Assembly: GCA_029449235.1 (NCBI GenBank)
Contig: JANATG010000010.1
Location: 868,001 to 932,000 of the forward strand
From: Linnemannia schmuckeri
Lineage: Eukaryota; Mortierellomycota; Mortierellomycetes; Mortierellales; Mortierellaceae
Reading direction: 5' to 3'
Length of the DNA stretch: 64,000 bases
Shown here: positions 44,175 to 54,318 of the stretch, in pieces
Position numbering within the stretch: position 1 is the stretch's first letter
Layout of the letters: each line of letters begins with the position of its first letter
Translations under genes and position numbers: made by a program
The notes under the pieces: model-generated
What the model was told of the DNA's origin: nothing
The model's database searches: none
Seen by the model: the letters and a program-made list of their open reading frames with translations, nothing else

Positions 44175-45221
44175 GAGGAGAAGCAAAACGAAGATAAACC
44201 CGAACTCATCCCTGGATCATTAGTTTTTTTTTGTCGTCCTTCGTTTTGCCATATAGTTTTTATCTCTCGTTCATTTTAGCGTATGCATGTTGTTCACAGA
44301 ATCGAAGCAAGGGCATTGGGGCGAGGGTCCGCTTCATTTTGCATCCCTGTCGTTCTATTTCTCCACACATTGAACACATATTTTCGCCCAATTCATACCC
44401 CAAAAAGTGAGAGAGAAATACAGCTCTGCCCAACATCAACAACAACAACAATCAGCAACAACAACCGTCTCGCTCCACCTTTTCTGCCCCCTTCTCCTTC
44501 TTTTTCCCTTTCGTATTTTTCCACCCATCCTCCATCGAGCCTCTCACCTCCTCCTACCAAGTCCTTTTCCTCCCCTCCTCTCCGCAATAACACATCCACT
44601 CATTACTCCAACGTTGCGCACGTCCCCACTCTTATCCTGTTTTACGCGACTTAATATAACAACGTTATTAATCCTTGCTGGGACCGATCGTGAAGACAAA
44701 TAACTAACGCATCATATGTCGCTTTCTACTAAACGACTCAAACAACTAGTTGGCAAGAAGGAGAAGTGCCACAACAAGCCTCACCACCGCCACAAGAAGT
44801 CTCACAAGAAGAACTAAAGTGGAGCAAACCACAACAATAGAATTAGTTCAACAGCGACAATACTCGACACAGCTCGACAAACAACCTATACACGGACTGA
44901 ACGGAAGAGATAAAGAACGCGAAAAGAAAAAAAAAAAAAAAAAGGGATGGATGAAAGGAGTCAGTCATGCAGTCACTCAGAAGTAGTAGCATCCAAATCC
45001 TTCCAAAAAAAATCAAGCCTTTGGAGGGAAGGCTAAGTCTCCAACTGTGTTTTCTTTTTTTCTTTTTTTTTTTGTTGCATATTATATGGTCGGTCTCCAG
45101 CCTGGATACAAAATCTGTGATGTCTGGTTTTCTCCTTTTGTAATACGCATGTTTTTCATTCCTTCGTTCTTTTCCTCAATTACCAAAAGGGGCCCGGGTT
45201 TATTTTCGCTAAATGGATCCA

Positions 45222-45257
<36 letters not shown>

Positions 45258-45642
45258 CTTTCACCTAAAGAGCTCTCCTTCGTTTTTCATCAAAAAAAGG
45301 GGAAAGATTGAAAATGAAAAGAGCAAAAAGGAGAACCTGACCTTGCTTAGGGCGTGTGAAAAAGAATACACCTTGTCCTCATTAAAGATCGTGGACTGTC
45401 AAGAACCGAAAGCCATTTTTGCATTCATCTTCTGCTCGTATTCTACTATCCCCACCAACATTGGCCATTCGCCTCCGTATCATTTTTTTTTTGAATTTTG
45501 TCTTTAAACTCATTGACGGATATCCCAAGAGGCGAAAAGGATAGGAAACAAAAGAAATAAAAATTTGTATGTATTGGGGTGATGAAATAACAAAAAGACA
45601 ACTATGAAAGGGGAGAGAGAAGGGGGGAAAAGAAAGAGAGGT
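44175..45642. other. Intergenic region
   Basis: About 1.5 kb with one possible tiny gene (44716-44817, listed separately), CT-rich sequence at 44430-44600 and a 34-T run at 45224-45257. Nothing else is recognised. Confidence 0.45.
44716..44817 (+). CDS. Possible tiny His/Lys-rich peptide or terminal exon
   Basis: A 33-residue frame starts MSLSTKRLKQLVGKKEKCHN and ends with KPHHRHKKSHKKN. The ending is strikingly cationic and rich in His, unlike background frames here. A splice-acceptor-like 'caactag' lies inside it, before the codons for GKKEKC..., so it may instead be the last exon of a spliced gene whose 5' part I cannot find. No family is recognised. Low confidence. Confidence 0.25.
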   Translation: MSLSTKRLKQLVGKKEKCHNKPHHRHKKSHKKN

Positions 45643-47094
45643 CTAGACGGTGGTGACGGGCTTATCTCGGAGGAGACGAAGGGTATTATAAAGCAGATCG
45701 CTATAGGCGTCCAAGGGTCCGGGGGCACAGAAGCGAGCACAGTCGCCATCGCCCATACGACCATCCGGTCTCAGCGCAAACATGTTCTCCGTATCCAGAT
45801 AGATTCCCCCTGCTGCCTCAACAATCGCCTTGGCGATCCGATTCTGGCGCTGGATATCGGCTAACGTCGGACGAAACTCTTGCTTTTCACCACCAGCTGC
45901 CTCCTGTCTCTTGGGTGCAGTCTGGAGTGGCTTCTGAAGAATAATTCCCTCAGTATCGGATTCACCCTTCTTGTTGGCGACAGCCTCATCCTCTCCGTGG
46001 TTCTTGAACTGGGAGCAGTTGGCTGAGACTGGGTGGGTAGCACGGTAGATGACCATGGTGTCGGGGTAGTACTTCCAGAGATGCTTCATCGTGAAGACCA
46101 GCTCAGACATAAACACCTCGTCGGGTCTCCAAATCAGTCCGCGGTTGAGGACCAAAATCTTGTACTTGAGCAACATATCTGGCGTAGCCCAGGCCTGTTC
46201 AACAGTCGAGGCGCTAGGGAACTCTTCATCCTCGGGGTTGACAGCCCAGGGGACCGACAGCAGATCGTTCCTAGCGTACTTGAGGGCAACGTTGGGGCAG
46301 AGTCCATGCGACGAATGGTGAAGACAACCAAGCTCACCATAGCAGACAAAGGAGCTCTTGAAGGCTGAGGCAATCACGTCATGGATCTGGTACTGAGTGA
46401 CATCTCCAACGACCAAGAAGCTACGCTCCTCCATGATCTCACAGAACTTTGGCTTAGTAAAGGGGTCGTACACAGCTCTCTCGTCCTGCAAGCCCATTGT
46501 TCCAGGTCCAGGTCCACACTTGGCCTCATCAGGGACCCATCTGTACTTGACAGCTTCTCGGACCAAGAAACGGTCGTGAGTATGATCAAACTCGCCGAGG
46601 TAATGTCCGTTGCCCTCTCGATCCAGCGCCTTAATAAAAGTCTTGTCGCATTTGGCGAAACGAGAGTCGCCCAAGTGTTTAAGTGGGGTAAATTCCTGAT
46701 CCTGTCGTTGCCAGGAGCCATAGGTAGTCCAACAACGGATCTGATCCCGGACCTTTTGGACCAACGCAGCGTCGCCTCTAATGGCAGATCCGTGAATCTT
46801 TTTCGCAGACTTGTCCTCAAAGACTCTGTAGGCTTCTGCCCTGACGATGGTATCCGCGAGGCTGTCGAGAGTGCTAAAGTCCTTGAGGGTCAGCGGCACT
46901 GTGGGGTGACGGTTTCTGCCAGGGTCGTCCCATCGTGATGAAGCAGGGTCGGATGAGCCGGGAGCGGGGTCGAGATCCTCTGGCCGGTAGTCGTTGGAGG
47001 ATGAGTTGCTTGAGAAGAAGAGGTAGAGTTGGAAGGCGAGGGCGCATCCGATGATGATGGCCAGGAGGCGACCGAGAGCAGGGACAGGAGGCAT
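45643..47094 (-). CDS. PC-esterase/TBL-like (GDSL-superfamily) type II membrane protein with altered catalytic residues
   Basis: An intronless gene of 483 residues. An N-terminal signal anchor (about 9-27, RLLAIIIGCALAFQLYLFF) suggests a type II Golgi protein. The layout matches PC-esterase/trichome-birefringence-like proteins, relatives of Cas1-type glycan O-acetyltransferases: a paired-cysteine N-part (QIRCWTTYGSW; KYRWVPDEAKC), an LVVGDxxxxQ block at 227-236, and a C-terminal DCxxxCxPGxxDxxxDLL block (451-466). The usual nucleophile block is GDS; here it reads GDV (Val232). The usual DCxHxC block reads DCARFC, replacing the catalytic His with Arg454. Family membership is inferred from this arrangement; if correct, the protein is probably not a conventional esterase/acyltransferase. 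It may act as a binding or scaffold paralogue. Confidence 0.75.
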   Translation of the reverse strand: MPPVPALGRLLAIIIGCALAFQLYLFFSSNSSSNDYRPEDLDPAPGSSDPASSRWDDPGRNRHPTVPLTLKDFSTLDSLADTIVRAEAYRVFEDKSAKKIHGSAIRGDAALVQKVRDQIRCWTTYGSWQRQDQEFTPLKHLGDSRFAKCDKTFIKALDREGNGHYLGEFDHTHDRFLVREAVKYRWVPDEAKCGPGPGTMGLQDERAVYDPFTKPKFCEIMEERSFLVVGDVTQYQIHDVIASAFKSSFVCYGELGCLHHSSHGLCPNVALKYARNDLLSVPWAVNPEDEEFPSASTVEQAWATPDMLLKYKILVLNRGLIWRPDEVFMSELVFTMKHLWKYYPDTMVIYRATHPVSANCSQFKNHGEDEAVANKKGESDTEGIILQKPLQTAPKRQEAAGGEKQEFRPTLADIQRQNRIAKAIVEAAGGIYLDTENMFALRPDGRMGDGDCARFCAPGPLDAYSDLLYNTLRLLRDKPVTTV

Positions 47095-47820
47095 CTGTCC
47101 TTATTCTTTTTTGTTTCCTTTTCTTCTCCCTTGTTTGGTTGTTGTCCTGAGATGGTTGTCCTTGACTTGGGGCTGTCCTGCCTAGGAATTGTTTGCTTTG
47201 ATGGCGAGTTGAGTGGTGAGGATGGTCTTTTGAGTTGCTGTTGTATGGGTTAAGGGAAAGAAGGAAGAAAAGGAAGGATTGAAAGGGAACAAGAAAAGGC
47301 AAGCAGGGAGAGAGGGAGAGAGAAGAGAGACAGGTAGACACAGGCAGGGTGAGAGACATGAACGGAGGAAATTTATTTTTGGACACGCTGAGAACGATTG
47401 TCGTGCTTTACACTTCCACAGCATCCACACCGGGCTACTTCTTTTGCTGCTCTCAATTATTCTTCTATCCCTCCCTCTCTCGCTCGCTCTTTGCTCTCGT
47501 TCTTCCTCTTTTCCAATCTTTCATCCACCCACCTGGTATACATCCTGTCCAAAAAAGAAATAACTGTGGTCCTGACCGGGTACCGGAGGTGGAGCTGAGG
47601 GCTGAAGGAAGACGGTGCAAAAGACGAAATCCGCACTAATAATAAGCTCGCCGAACTCTCTTTGCCTCTAGGTGTCAAATACAACGTGCTACATAATATC
47701 TTGGCCGCCCTAACTCAATCTGTAGCATAGGTACACTTGCAGCAACCAAAGGTCTCGAATCCAATCTAATACCGCGTTAAAAACCAAATGAATGCCGAGG
47801 CAATCCAAACCCGACACGTC

Positions 47821-47842
47821 CACGTGATTATATAGTCACGTG
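47821..47842. promoter_or_regulatory. Paired CACGTG boxes in an inverted repeat
   Basis: CACGTGA (47821-47827) and TCACGTG (47836-47842) form a 7-bp inverted repeat around an A/T-rich 8-bp centre, with a further half site CACGTC just upstream. bHLH factors (Cbf1/Pho4 type) bind CACGTG. Relevance to either neighbouring gene is inference. Confidence 0.35.
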
Positions 47843-49158
47843 CTGATTCTTCTCCTCTGAACGCGTAGTTTTCTCGCCTAGGGTAACAACTCCTGGGACA
47901 TGACTGGCTGTCGACAGTAGAGGCGGCAATGGTAGCCAGACAATAGGGGAATGAGCTCCAATACCATTGAGGGCAAGGAGCAATTTAATAAATAGGAGTT
48001 ATTCCACACACTGTTGTAGAGAGAGAGTAGTGGCAAATCTCCCCTCTTAATTGCTGCTCTACCCACTCCTCTCCACTTTTGGTCACTTGCTCTTCGTTGG
48101 GGATATTGCGTGCACCTCTCCTCTCCTTATTCACCGCACAGACCGTCCTTTTTTTCTATTCCACAAAACTCGCTTTAGTTATTGCACTGAGTGTATTAGA
48201 TTTTTTTTCTTCGTACACGGATGGCTGATGGATTGGATTGTTGTCGCTGTTGTGTGGATGTTTTTCATTCACACGGTCAATGCCTTCTCGCTTCCTTCAT
48301 TCTTGATGTTCTGTATAGAGAAGAGTCAGTTTCTTCGACTCGGCTCGTTCATCCATCCATCCATCCATCGATATCCACCACCACGCGTAGGGTTGCCGAT
48401 AGCCATGAAGTTTGGTGTTCCCGAATAAGCTCTCGCGCTCATAGTTAGCGTTGAAGCCTAAAGTTGAGTTGTGGGCTACATCTATTCCCACTCTCTTCTC
48501 TCATGTCCTCAGCGCTGTAAAGAATAAGGGCGTTATGAGATGGATTCTTTTATCGTCGATGGATGATGGATGGATGTGTTGGTGCTGAGAACAGTGGTAA
48601 CCCTTGTCGTCCATGTCTACGTACGCACAAGGGAACAACACCACAACAGATAGACACAAGAAAAACAGTAACGAGGAGGACCAAGCGGTCGAAAGAAGGT
48701 AAACAACAACGAAAAAAATAAAAACTGCTAAGGGGTGGGCGAACAGAGAGAATGGGACATGTCACAATATGATGCTAGAGACCTTGAGAAATACCGTTGA
48801 TTTTGTATGTATATGTACTGTGTATGAAATGAGCCTCAGTCGTGAATGCAATGAGATTCTGTTTTGACATGGCGAACACGAAAGACTCCTTTTTTCCACA
48901 AAGCAACGCGTTTTCTAAGGGGAGAGTGAGCGAGAGTGGAAGTGAGAGTGAGAATGAGGAATAGGCAGCGTGCAGGATGGGGGGTGCCGCACTGCGGGTT
49001 GGAGCGCCTTTTTTTCTTGGCTGTTATGCTCCCGAAATGTTACGCAGCAAATGTTGCGAGGATCAGTGCCCATCAATCATTCATCTAGTCTCAGTCTCAG
49101 TCTCTCAGTCCCCTTTCTTTGATTCCCCACGCAACAACAACAGCAAAAGGCTTTGCGC

Positions 49159-49166
49159 TATAAAAG
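49159..49166 (+). promoter_or_regulatory. TATA box of the EF2 gene
   Basis: TATAAAAG lies 210 bp before the EF2 ATG and is followed by a long pyrimidine-rich leader (gcgtctttttgcgtctttttt), a typical arrangement for a highly expressed fungal translation gene. Confidence 0.6.
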
Positions 49167-49368
49167 TGTCCCTGCGCGTCTTTTTGCGTCTTTTTTCTTC
49201 TTTCCCTTTTTTTTTTTTTTCTGAATCTTCTCTTTTCTCATCACCCTTCCACCTCTTCCTCTCATTGCCTCATTCCTTCCTTCCCTTTACGAAAAAAAGA
49301 GACTCTTTTTTACCCTTTTAGCCTAGTTTCTCCCTCTTTCAACTACCGAGAACAAAAGCTGAGCAACC

Positions 49369-52300
49369 ATGGTTAACTTCACTATCGACCAGATCCGGGC
49401 CTTGGTAAGTCATCGCTTAAGCTCATTCTTGTCTATTTTCTCCTCTTCTCGTCTTGTCTTGCATATCTTTATTCCGCTCCTTCCTTGTCTTCTTTATCAT
49501 AAGGGCTCAGTCCACGTTAACAAACAAAAGGAGCTAAAATAGGTGATAAAAAGAAAGAGTGCTGGGGCCACATACTTTTCTATATTTTTGTATTATTCCT
49601 TTTGGGTTGGAGCAGAGAGAATCGTTTCGCTGTGTGTGTCCACTTTTCTAGTCGTGTGAGTTTTCTATTATATTATTATTATTACAAGCTCCGTCCGTAG
49701 CAGAGAAAAGTAGTCTACCGTCCTTTCCTTCCATCTCTGTGTATGTGTGCCTTGGCAGAAGGGAAAGGAAGCAGTCCCTCTCGTCTCTGTCGTTCATCAA
49801 ACTCAAATGTTCAAACTCTCTTCTCCACAAAAACACACAAGAACACGCTCATATGTATGCTACTAAAATGATCCCACCCATCCATCCAATGACACTTGTC
49901 TTTTTTGGTCCTTCCCGTCCATGCACATTGGCCTCTCTCGGTTTTGGAGATGCATATATCATAACCTGGGTCCTGTGTGAAGAAATATCGCGTGAGAAAA
50001 AAAAAAGAAAAAAAGGACAAAAAAAGGCGTCGAGGTAAGAGAAGAGTATGGCTGGCATGATCGTTGGAGCAAAACAGCAACAGCGACAAGAGCATTCATG
50101 CAACAAAGTGTCTGGGGTACGGGCGTGGAGCAATGAGTGAAGTCAAGAGGTCAACAACATCGACATCCAAGCTATGACCTTCAGATATGAAAGGGAAAAA
50201 AAGAGCTTTGGCAATATGACCATTCTCTTCCTGGTCAATGTACTGTTTCTCGTGTGAGTTGATGACGGGTCGCTTACTAGGCGCAATCGGCATGAAGAGC
50301 CTCCACTTTTCAGTTCGGATACATTTGTTTATTATTTTTTTTTTTCTATTCATTCTCGATTGTTTTTTGATTTGTGTGATGGTCGAATATGATGGTTTTC
50401 TATGTGTTGGGTTGTTTTAGGTTGGATGTGGAGGAGTGGGGGACGAGGTGTCAGCTGAGGGACAGAGGGACTAAAAACAAACCTGGACAACAAGGAAAAC
50501 AGCTCTAGTTGGGTGTCTCCTTCACTTTGAGCGATATCAGAAACAGGGGGCAGGAAACACAGAGGAGTCGAACCGCGATGGTCGCCTTTCTATCGCACCG
50601 TTGAAAGAAAAAGACAACAAAGGCGTCGGATAGATTAAGAAGAAAAAAAAAGAAGTGAACACGAGACATGGGAGGGATACGATACGGTATGAAATACGTA
50701 TACATATGCAAAGTAGAAAGAAAAGGTTGAATGGCGGAACGGGTAGACGGAATCGGGATAACAAGAAAAGAGTAGTTGAAAAATGGGATGAGAGAGTGAA
50801 TGGATAAATGAGAGCCCTTCTTTTTACTTTTTTACTTTTTCTACAAGGGGGTCCGTGGGAGTTACGTGGATTGCGACAGGCTGACGACGGTTGACAAACG
50901 AACAGGGGAGAAAGGGGGCACATTTAAACAAAACGGACGGACGAAGAGGGATCCACGCATGAATCGTACAGGCCAAAATTGGCCCCCTCTCTTTCCCTTT
51001 CTATGTATTAGTTGGTTGATGCATCCCTATTGGCTTTTCTGTCTCCTTTGCCTTGTTACATGTGCTGGGAAGTCCTTCAATTCTCTTACGGGTCATTTGA
51101 CTTTACTTGACTTGGTTCGACTTCAAGCGTGGGAATCCATTCCGCCCATACCCATGCTACCCCCATTGAAGAGAAGAAGCAAAGAAGAGGACTGACTGTC
51201 GACCACATCGTCACTCCATTGCCAGTGACCATGGTCATAGTCATCTTCCCACACTCGCACTCGCACTCACACTCACCATCCTCATCCCCTCCCCCATATC
51301 ACTCATTCATCACTCACATTCATAATACTCTAACTAACAAACACTCTTCATTCCACTTTGCACCTTCTCCCTCCATGGCATCAAATAGATGGACAAGGTG
51401 ACGAACGTCCGCAACATGTCCGTCATCGCCCACGTCGATCATGGTAAATCCACCTTGACCGACTCCCTCGTCTCCATGGCCGGTATTATCTCCCAGGCCC
51501 GTGCCGGTGAGGCCCGCTTTACTGACACCCGTCAGGACGAACAGGACCGTGGTATCACCATCAAGTCCACAGCCATTTCCCTGTACTTCGAGATGACCGA
51601 GGATGACCTCCGCGACGTCAAGCAGAAGACTGATGGTAATAAGCATTCCCTCTCCTTACTCTTTCTCTCAATTACCGCTTTGTCTTGTTTACTCCTCGCT
51701 TTCTCTTTCTCTCTCGAGCAGCTGACACAAGAAAACTAAACAAAACGCATCCTATGCATCACTCCGATTAGGAACCAGCTTCTTGATCAACTTGATCGAT
51801 TCCCCCGGACACGTCGACTTCTCGTCCGAGGTTACTGCTGCTCTCCGTGTTACCGATGGTGCCTTGGTCGTCGTCGACTGCATTGACGGAGTCTGTGTTC
51901 AGACCGAGACTGTCTTGCGTCAAGCTTTGGGCGAGCGTATCAAGCCTGTCGTTGTCATCAACAAGGTTGATCGTGCCCTTCTCGAGTTGCAGGTTACCAA
52001 GGAGGATCTCTACCAGTCCTTCTCCCGTACCATCGAGTCCGTCAACGTCATCATCGCCACCTACAACGACAAGGTCCTCGGTGATGTCATGGTTTACCCC
52101 GAGCAGGGAACCGTCGCCTTTGCCTCTGGTCTCCACGGCTGGGCCTTTACCATTCGTCAGTTTGCCCAGCGCTACTCCAAGAAGTTTGGTGTTGACCGCC
52201 AAAAGATGATGACCAAGCTCTGGGGCGAGAACTACTTCAACCCCGCCACCAAGAAATGGACCACCAAGGGCCAAGATGCCGACGGCAAGCCCCTCGAGCG

Positions 52301-54014
52301 AGCTTTCAACATGTTTGTCCTGGACCCCATCTTCAAACTCTTTGACACCACCATGAACAAGAAGAAAGAGGACGTTCACACCCTTCTCGAGAAGCTCGAA
52401 ATCACCCTCAAGAGTGACGAGAAGGACTACGAAGGCAAGCTGCTTCTCAAGACCATCATGAAGAAGTTCTTGCCAGCCGGCGAGGCTCTCATGGAGATGC
52501 TTGTCATTCACTTGCCCTCGCCCATCACCGCCCAAAAGTACCGTGTCGCGAACTTGTACGAGGGTCCACTTGATGACGAGTGCGGTAAGGGTATCGCTGC
52601 CTGCGACCCCGAAGCTCCCCTCATGTTGTACATTTCCAAGATGGTCCCCACCTCCGATAAGGGTCGCTTCTATGCTTTCGGTCGTGTCTTCTCTGGTACC
52701 GTCCGCGCCGGTCTCAAGGTCCGCATTCAGGGTCCCAACTACGTGCCCGGTTCCAAGTCTGATTTGTTCGTCAAGTCTGTCCAGCGTATCGTCTTGATGA
52801 TGGGTCGTTATGTCGAGCCCATTGAGGACTGCCCCGCCGGTAACATTGTCGGTTTGATCGGTATTGACCAGTTCTTGCTCAAGTCCGGAACCATCTCCAC
52901 ATCAGAGACCGCCCATAATCTGAGGGTCATGAAGTTCTCTGTCTCGCCCGTCGTGCAGGTCGCTGTCGAATGCAAGAACGCCGCCGATCTTCCAAAGTTG
53001 GTCGAGGGCCTCAAGCGTCTGTCAAAATCGGATCCTTGTGTCCTCTGTTTCACCTCGGACACGGGAGAGCATATTGTTGCCGGTTCAGGAGAACTCCATC
53101 TCGAGATTTGCTTGAAGGATCTCGAGGAGGATCACGCCCAAATCCCACTCCGCAAGTCTGACCCCGTCGTCCAGTACAAGGAGACCGTCAAGGGCGAGTC
53201 GAGCGTCACTGCCCTAGCCAAGTCGCCCAACAAGCACAACCGTATCTTTGTCCGCGCATCACCCTTAGGTGAGGAGGTCACCCAAGCTATCGAGGGCGGC
53301 AAAATCTCGCCTCGTGATGAGCTCAAGGCCCGTGCCCGTGTTCTTTCGGATGACTATGGCTGGGAGAACCAGGAGGCTCGTAAGATCTGGGCATTCGGAC
53401 CTGACGGTACTGGACCCAACGTGCTTGTCGACATGACTAAGGCCGTCGCCTACCTGAACGAAATCAAGGATTCCTGTGTTGCCGCCTTTGGTTGGGCCAC
53501 TCGCGAGGGAGTCTTTGCCGACGAGCAGATGCGCGGAGCCCGTGTTAACATTCTGGACGTCGTGCTTCATGCCGATGCCATCCATCGTGGAGGTGGACAA
53601 ATCATTCCCGCCTGCCGTAGTGCCATCTATGCCTCGGTCATGGTGGCCGAACCTGGTCTGATGGAGCCCGTCTACTTGGTCGAGATTACGTGTCCAGAGC
53701 AAGCTATGGGAGGTATCTATGGTGTCCTGAACAAGCGTCGTGGCCACGTCATTGGTGAGGAGCAGCGTGCCGGAACACCCCTGTACATTGTCAAAGCCTA
53801 CCTGCCCATCGCCGAGTCGTTCGGCTTCACTGCCGATCTCCGCCAGGCCACAGGTGGTCAGGCCTTCCCCCAGTCTGTGTTTGATCACTGGGAGATGCTG
53901 AACGGTACGCTCGGAGAAGATCCCAAGCTCGAGGCCTTGGTCCTCGGCATCCGCAAGCGCAAGGGTCTCAAGGTGGAAATGCCCAAGTTGGAGAACTACA
54001 TGGATCGACTCTAA
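49369..54014 (+). CDS. EFT1: Translation elongation factor 2
   Basis: Three exons, 49369-49404 (12 codons, MVNFTIDQIRAL), 51389-51635 and 51772-54014, give 841 residues, one short of the yeast protein. EF2 is the GTPase that translocates the ribosome. The P-loop AHVDHGKST is at 26-34, switch II is in DSPGHVDF, and the NKVD guanine-binding motif follows VVVI. The regulatory Thr site lies in RFTDTRQDE. The diphthamide site is intact (HADAIHRGGGQIIPACR). The C-terminus ends ENYMDRL as usual. Codon choice is strongly C/G-ended, consistent with high expression and unlike its neighbours. Intron 1 is 1,984 bp (49405-51388), placed right after codon 12. Intron 2 is 136 bp. Confidence 0.98.
49405..51388 (+). 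other. Unusually long first intron of EF2
   Basis: A 1,984-bp intron (GTAAGT...AATAG) after 12 codons. It contains CT-rich, promoter-like stretches, notably 51230-51380 just before exon 2, and no convincing ORF. Long early introns in translation-factor genes often carry enhancer or alternative promoter activity; that role here is inference. I checked by eye for snoRNA boxes and found no clear C/D pair. Confidence 0.6.
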
Positions 54015-54318
54015 ATCACCACTCTTACATGTCATGTTCTGAGTGGTGGTTTCGTTGTCTATAGTTTTTTCTTTCATTCTCTTGCTTTTTTTACACACTT
54101 TCGCGTTTCTCCTTCCCCTTACCCTTCCCCTTCCCCTTATGCTTGTAAATTTCCTCTTTTAGTAGTTGTTTGTTTTGTACATAAAAAATGAAGAAGAGGA
54201 CTTGAAGATCTTGCACATAAAAAAGAAGCAAGCATTGCTTTCTCTCATGATAAATAACATCTCATTCAAATGATCCAATGGCACAATGGTACAATAAAGC
54301 AATGAGTCATTTTGTGTT
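54015..54318. other. Convergent 3' region of EF2 and the kaptin-like gene
   Basis: 304 bp between opposing stop codons, including a CTTCCCC-type short tandem repeat (about 54110-54140). No gene. Confidence 0.5.

Larger units (their letters stand above)
47095..49368. other. Long upstream region of the EF2 gene
   Basis: 2.27 kb between divergent starts. It holds a paired CACGTG motif near 47821, a (CATC)n tract near 48350-48367, and a TATA box at 49159 listed separately. No protein gene is convincing; short frames around 48050-48490 lack motifs. Confidence 0.45.

Noticed and set aside
51768..52535. 255-residue minus-strand open frame over EF2, and a similar 277-residue one at 53265-54098
   Set aside because: Antisense shadows of strongly codon-biased EF2 coding sequence; C/G-ended codons suppress stops on the other strand.
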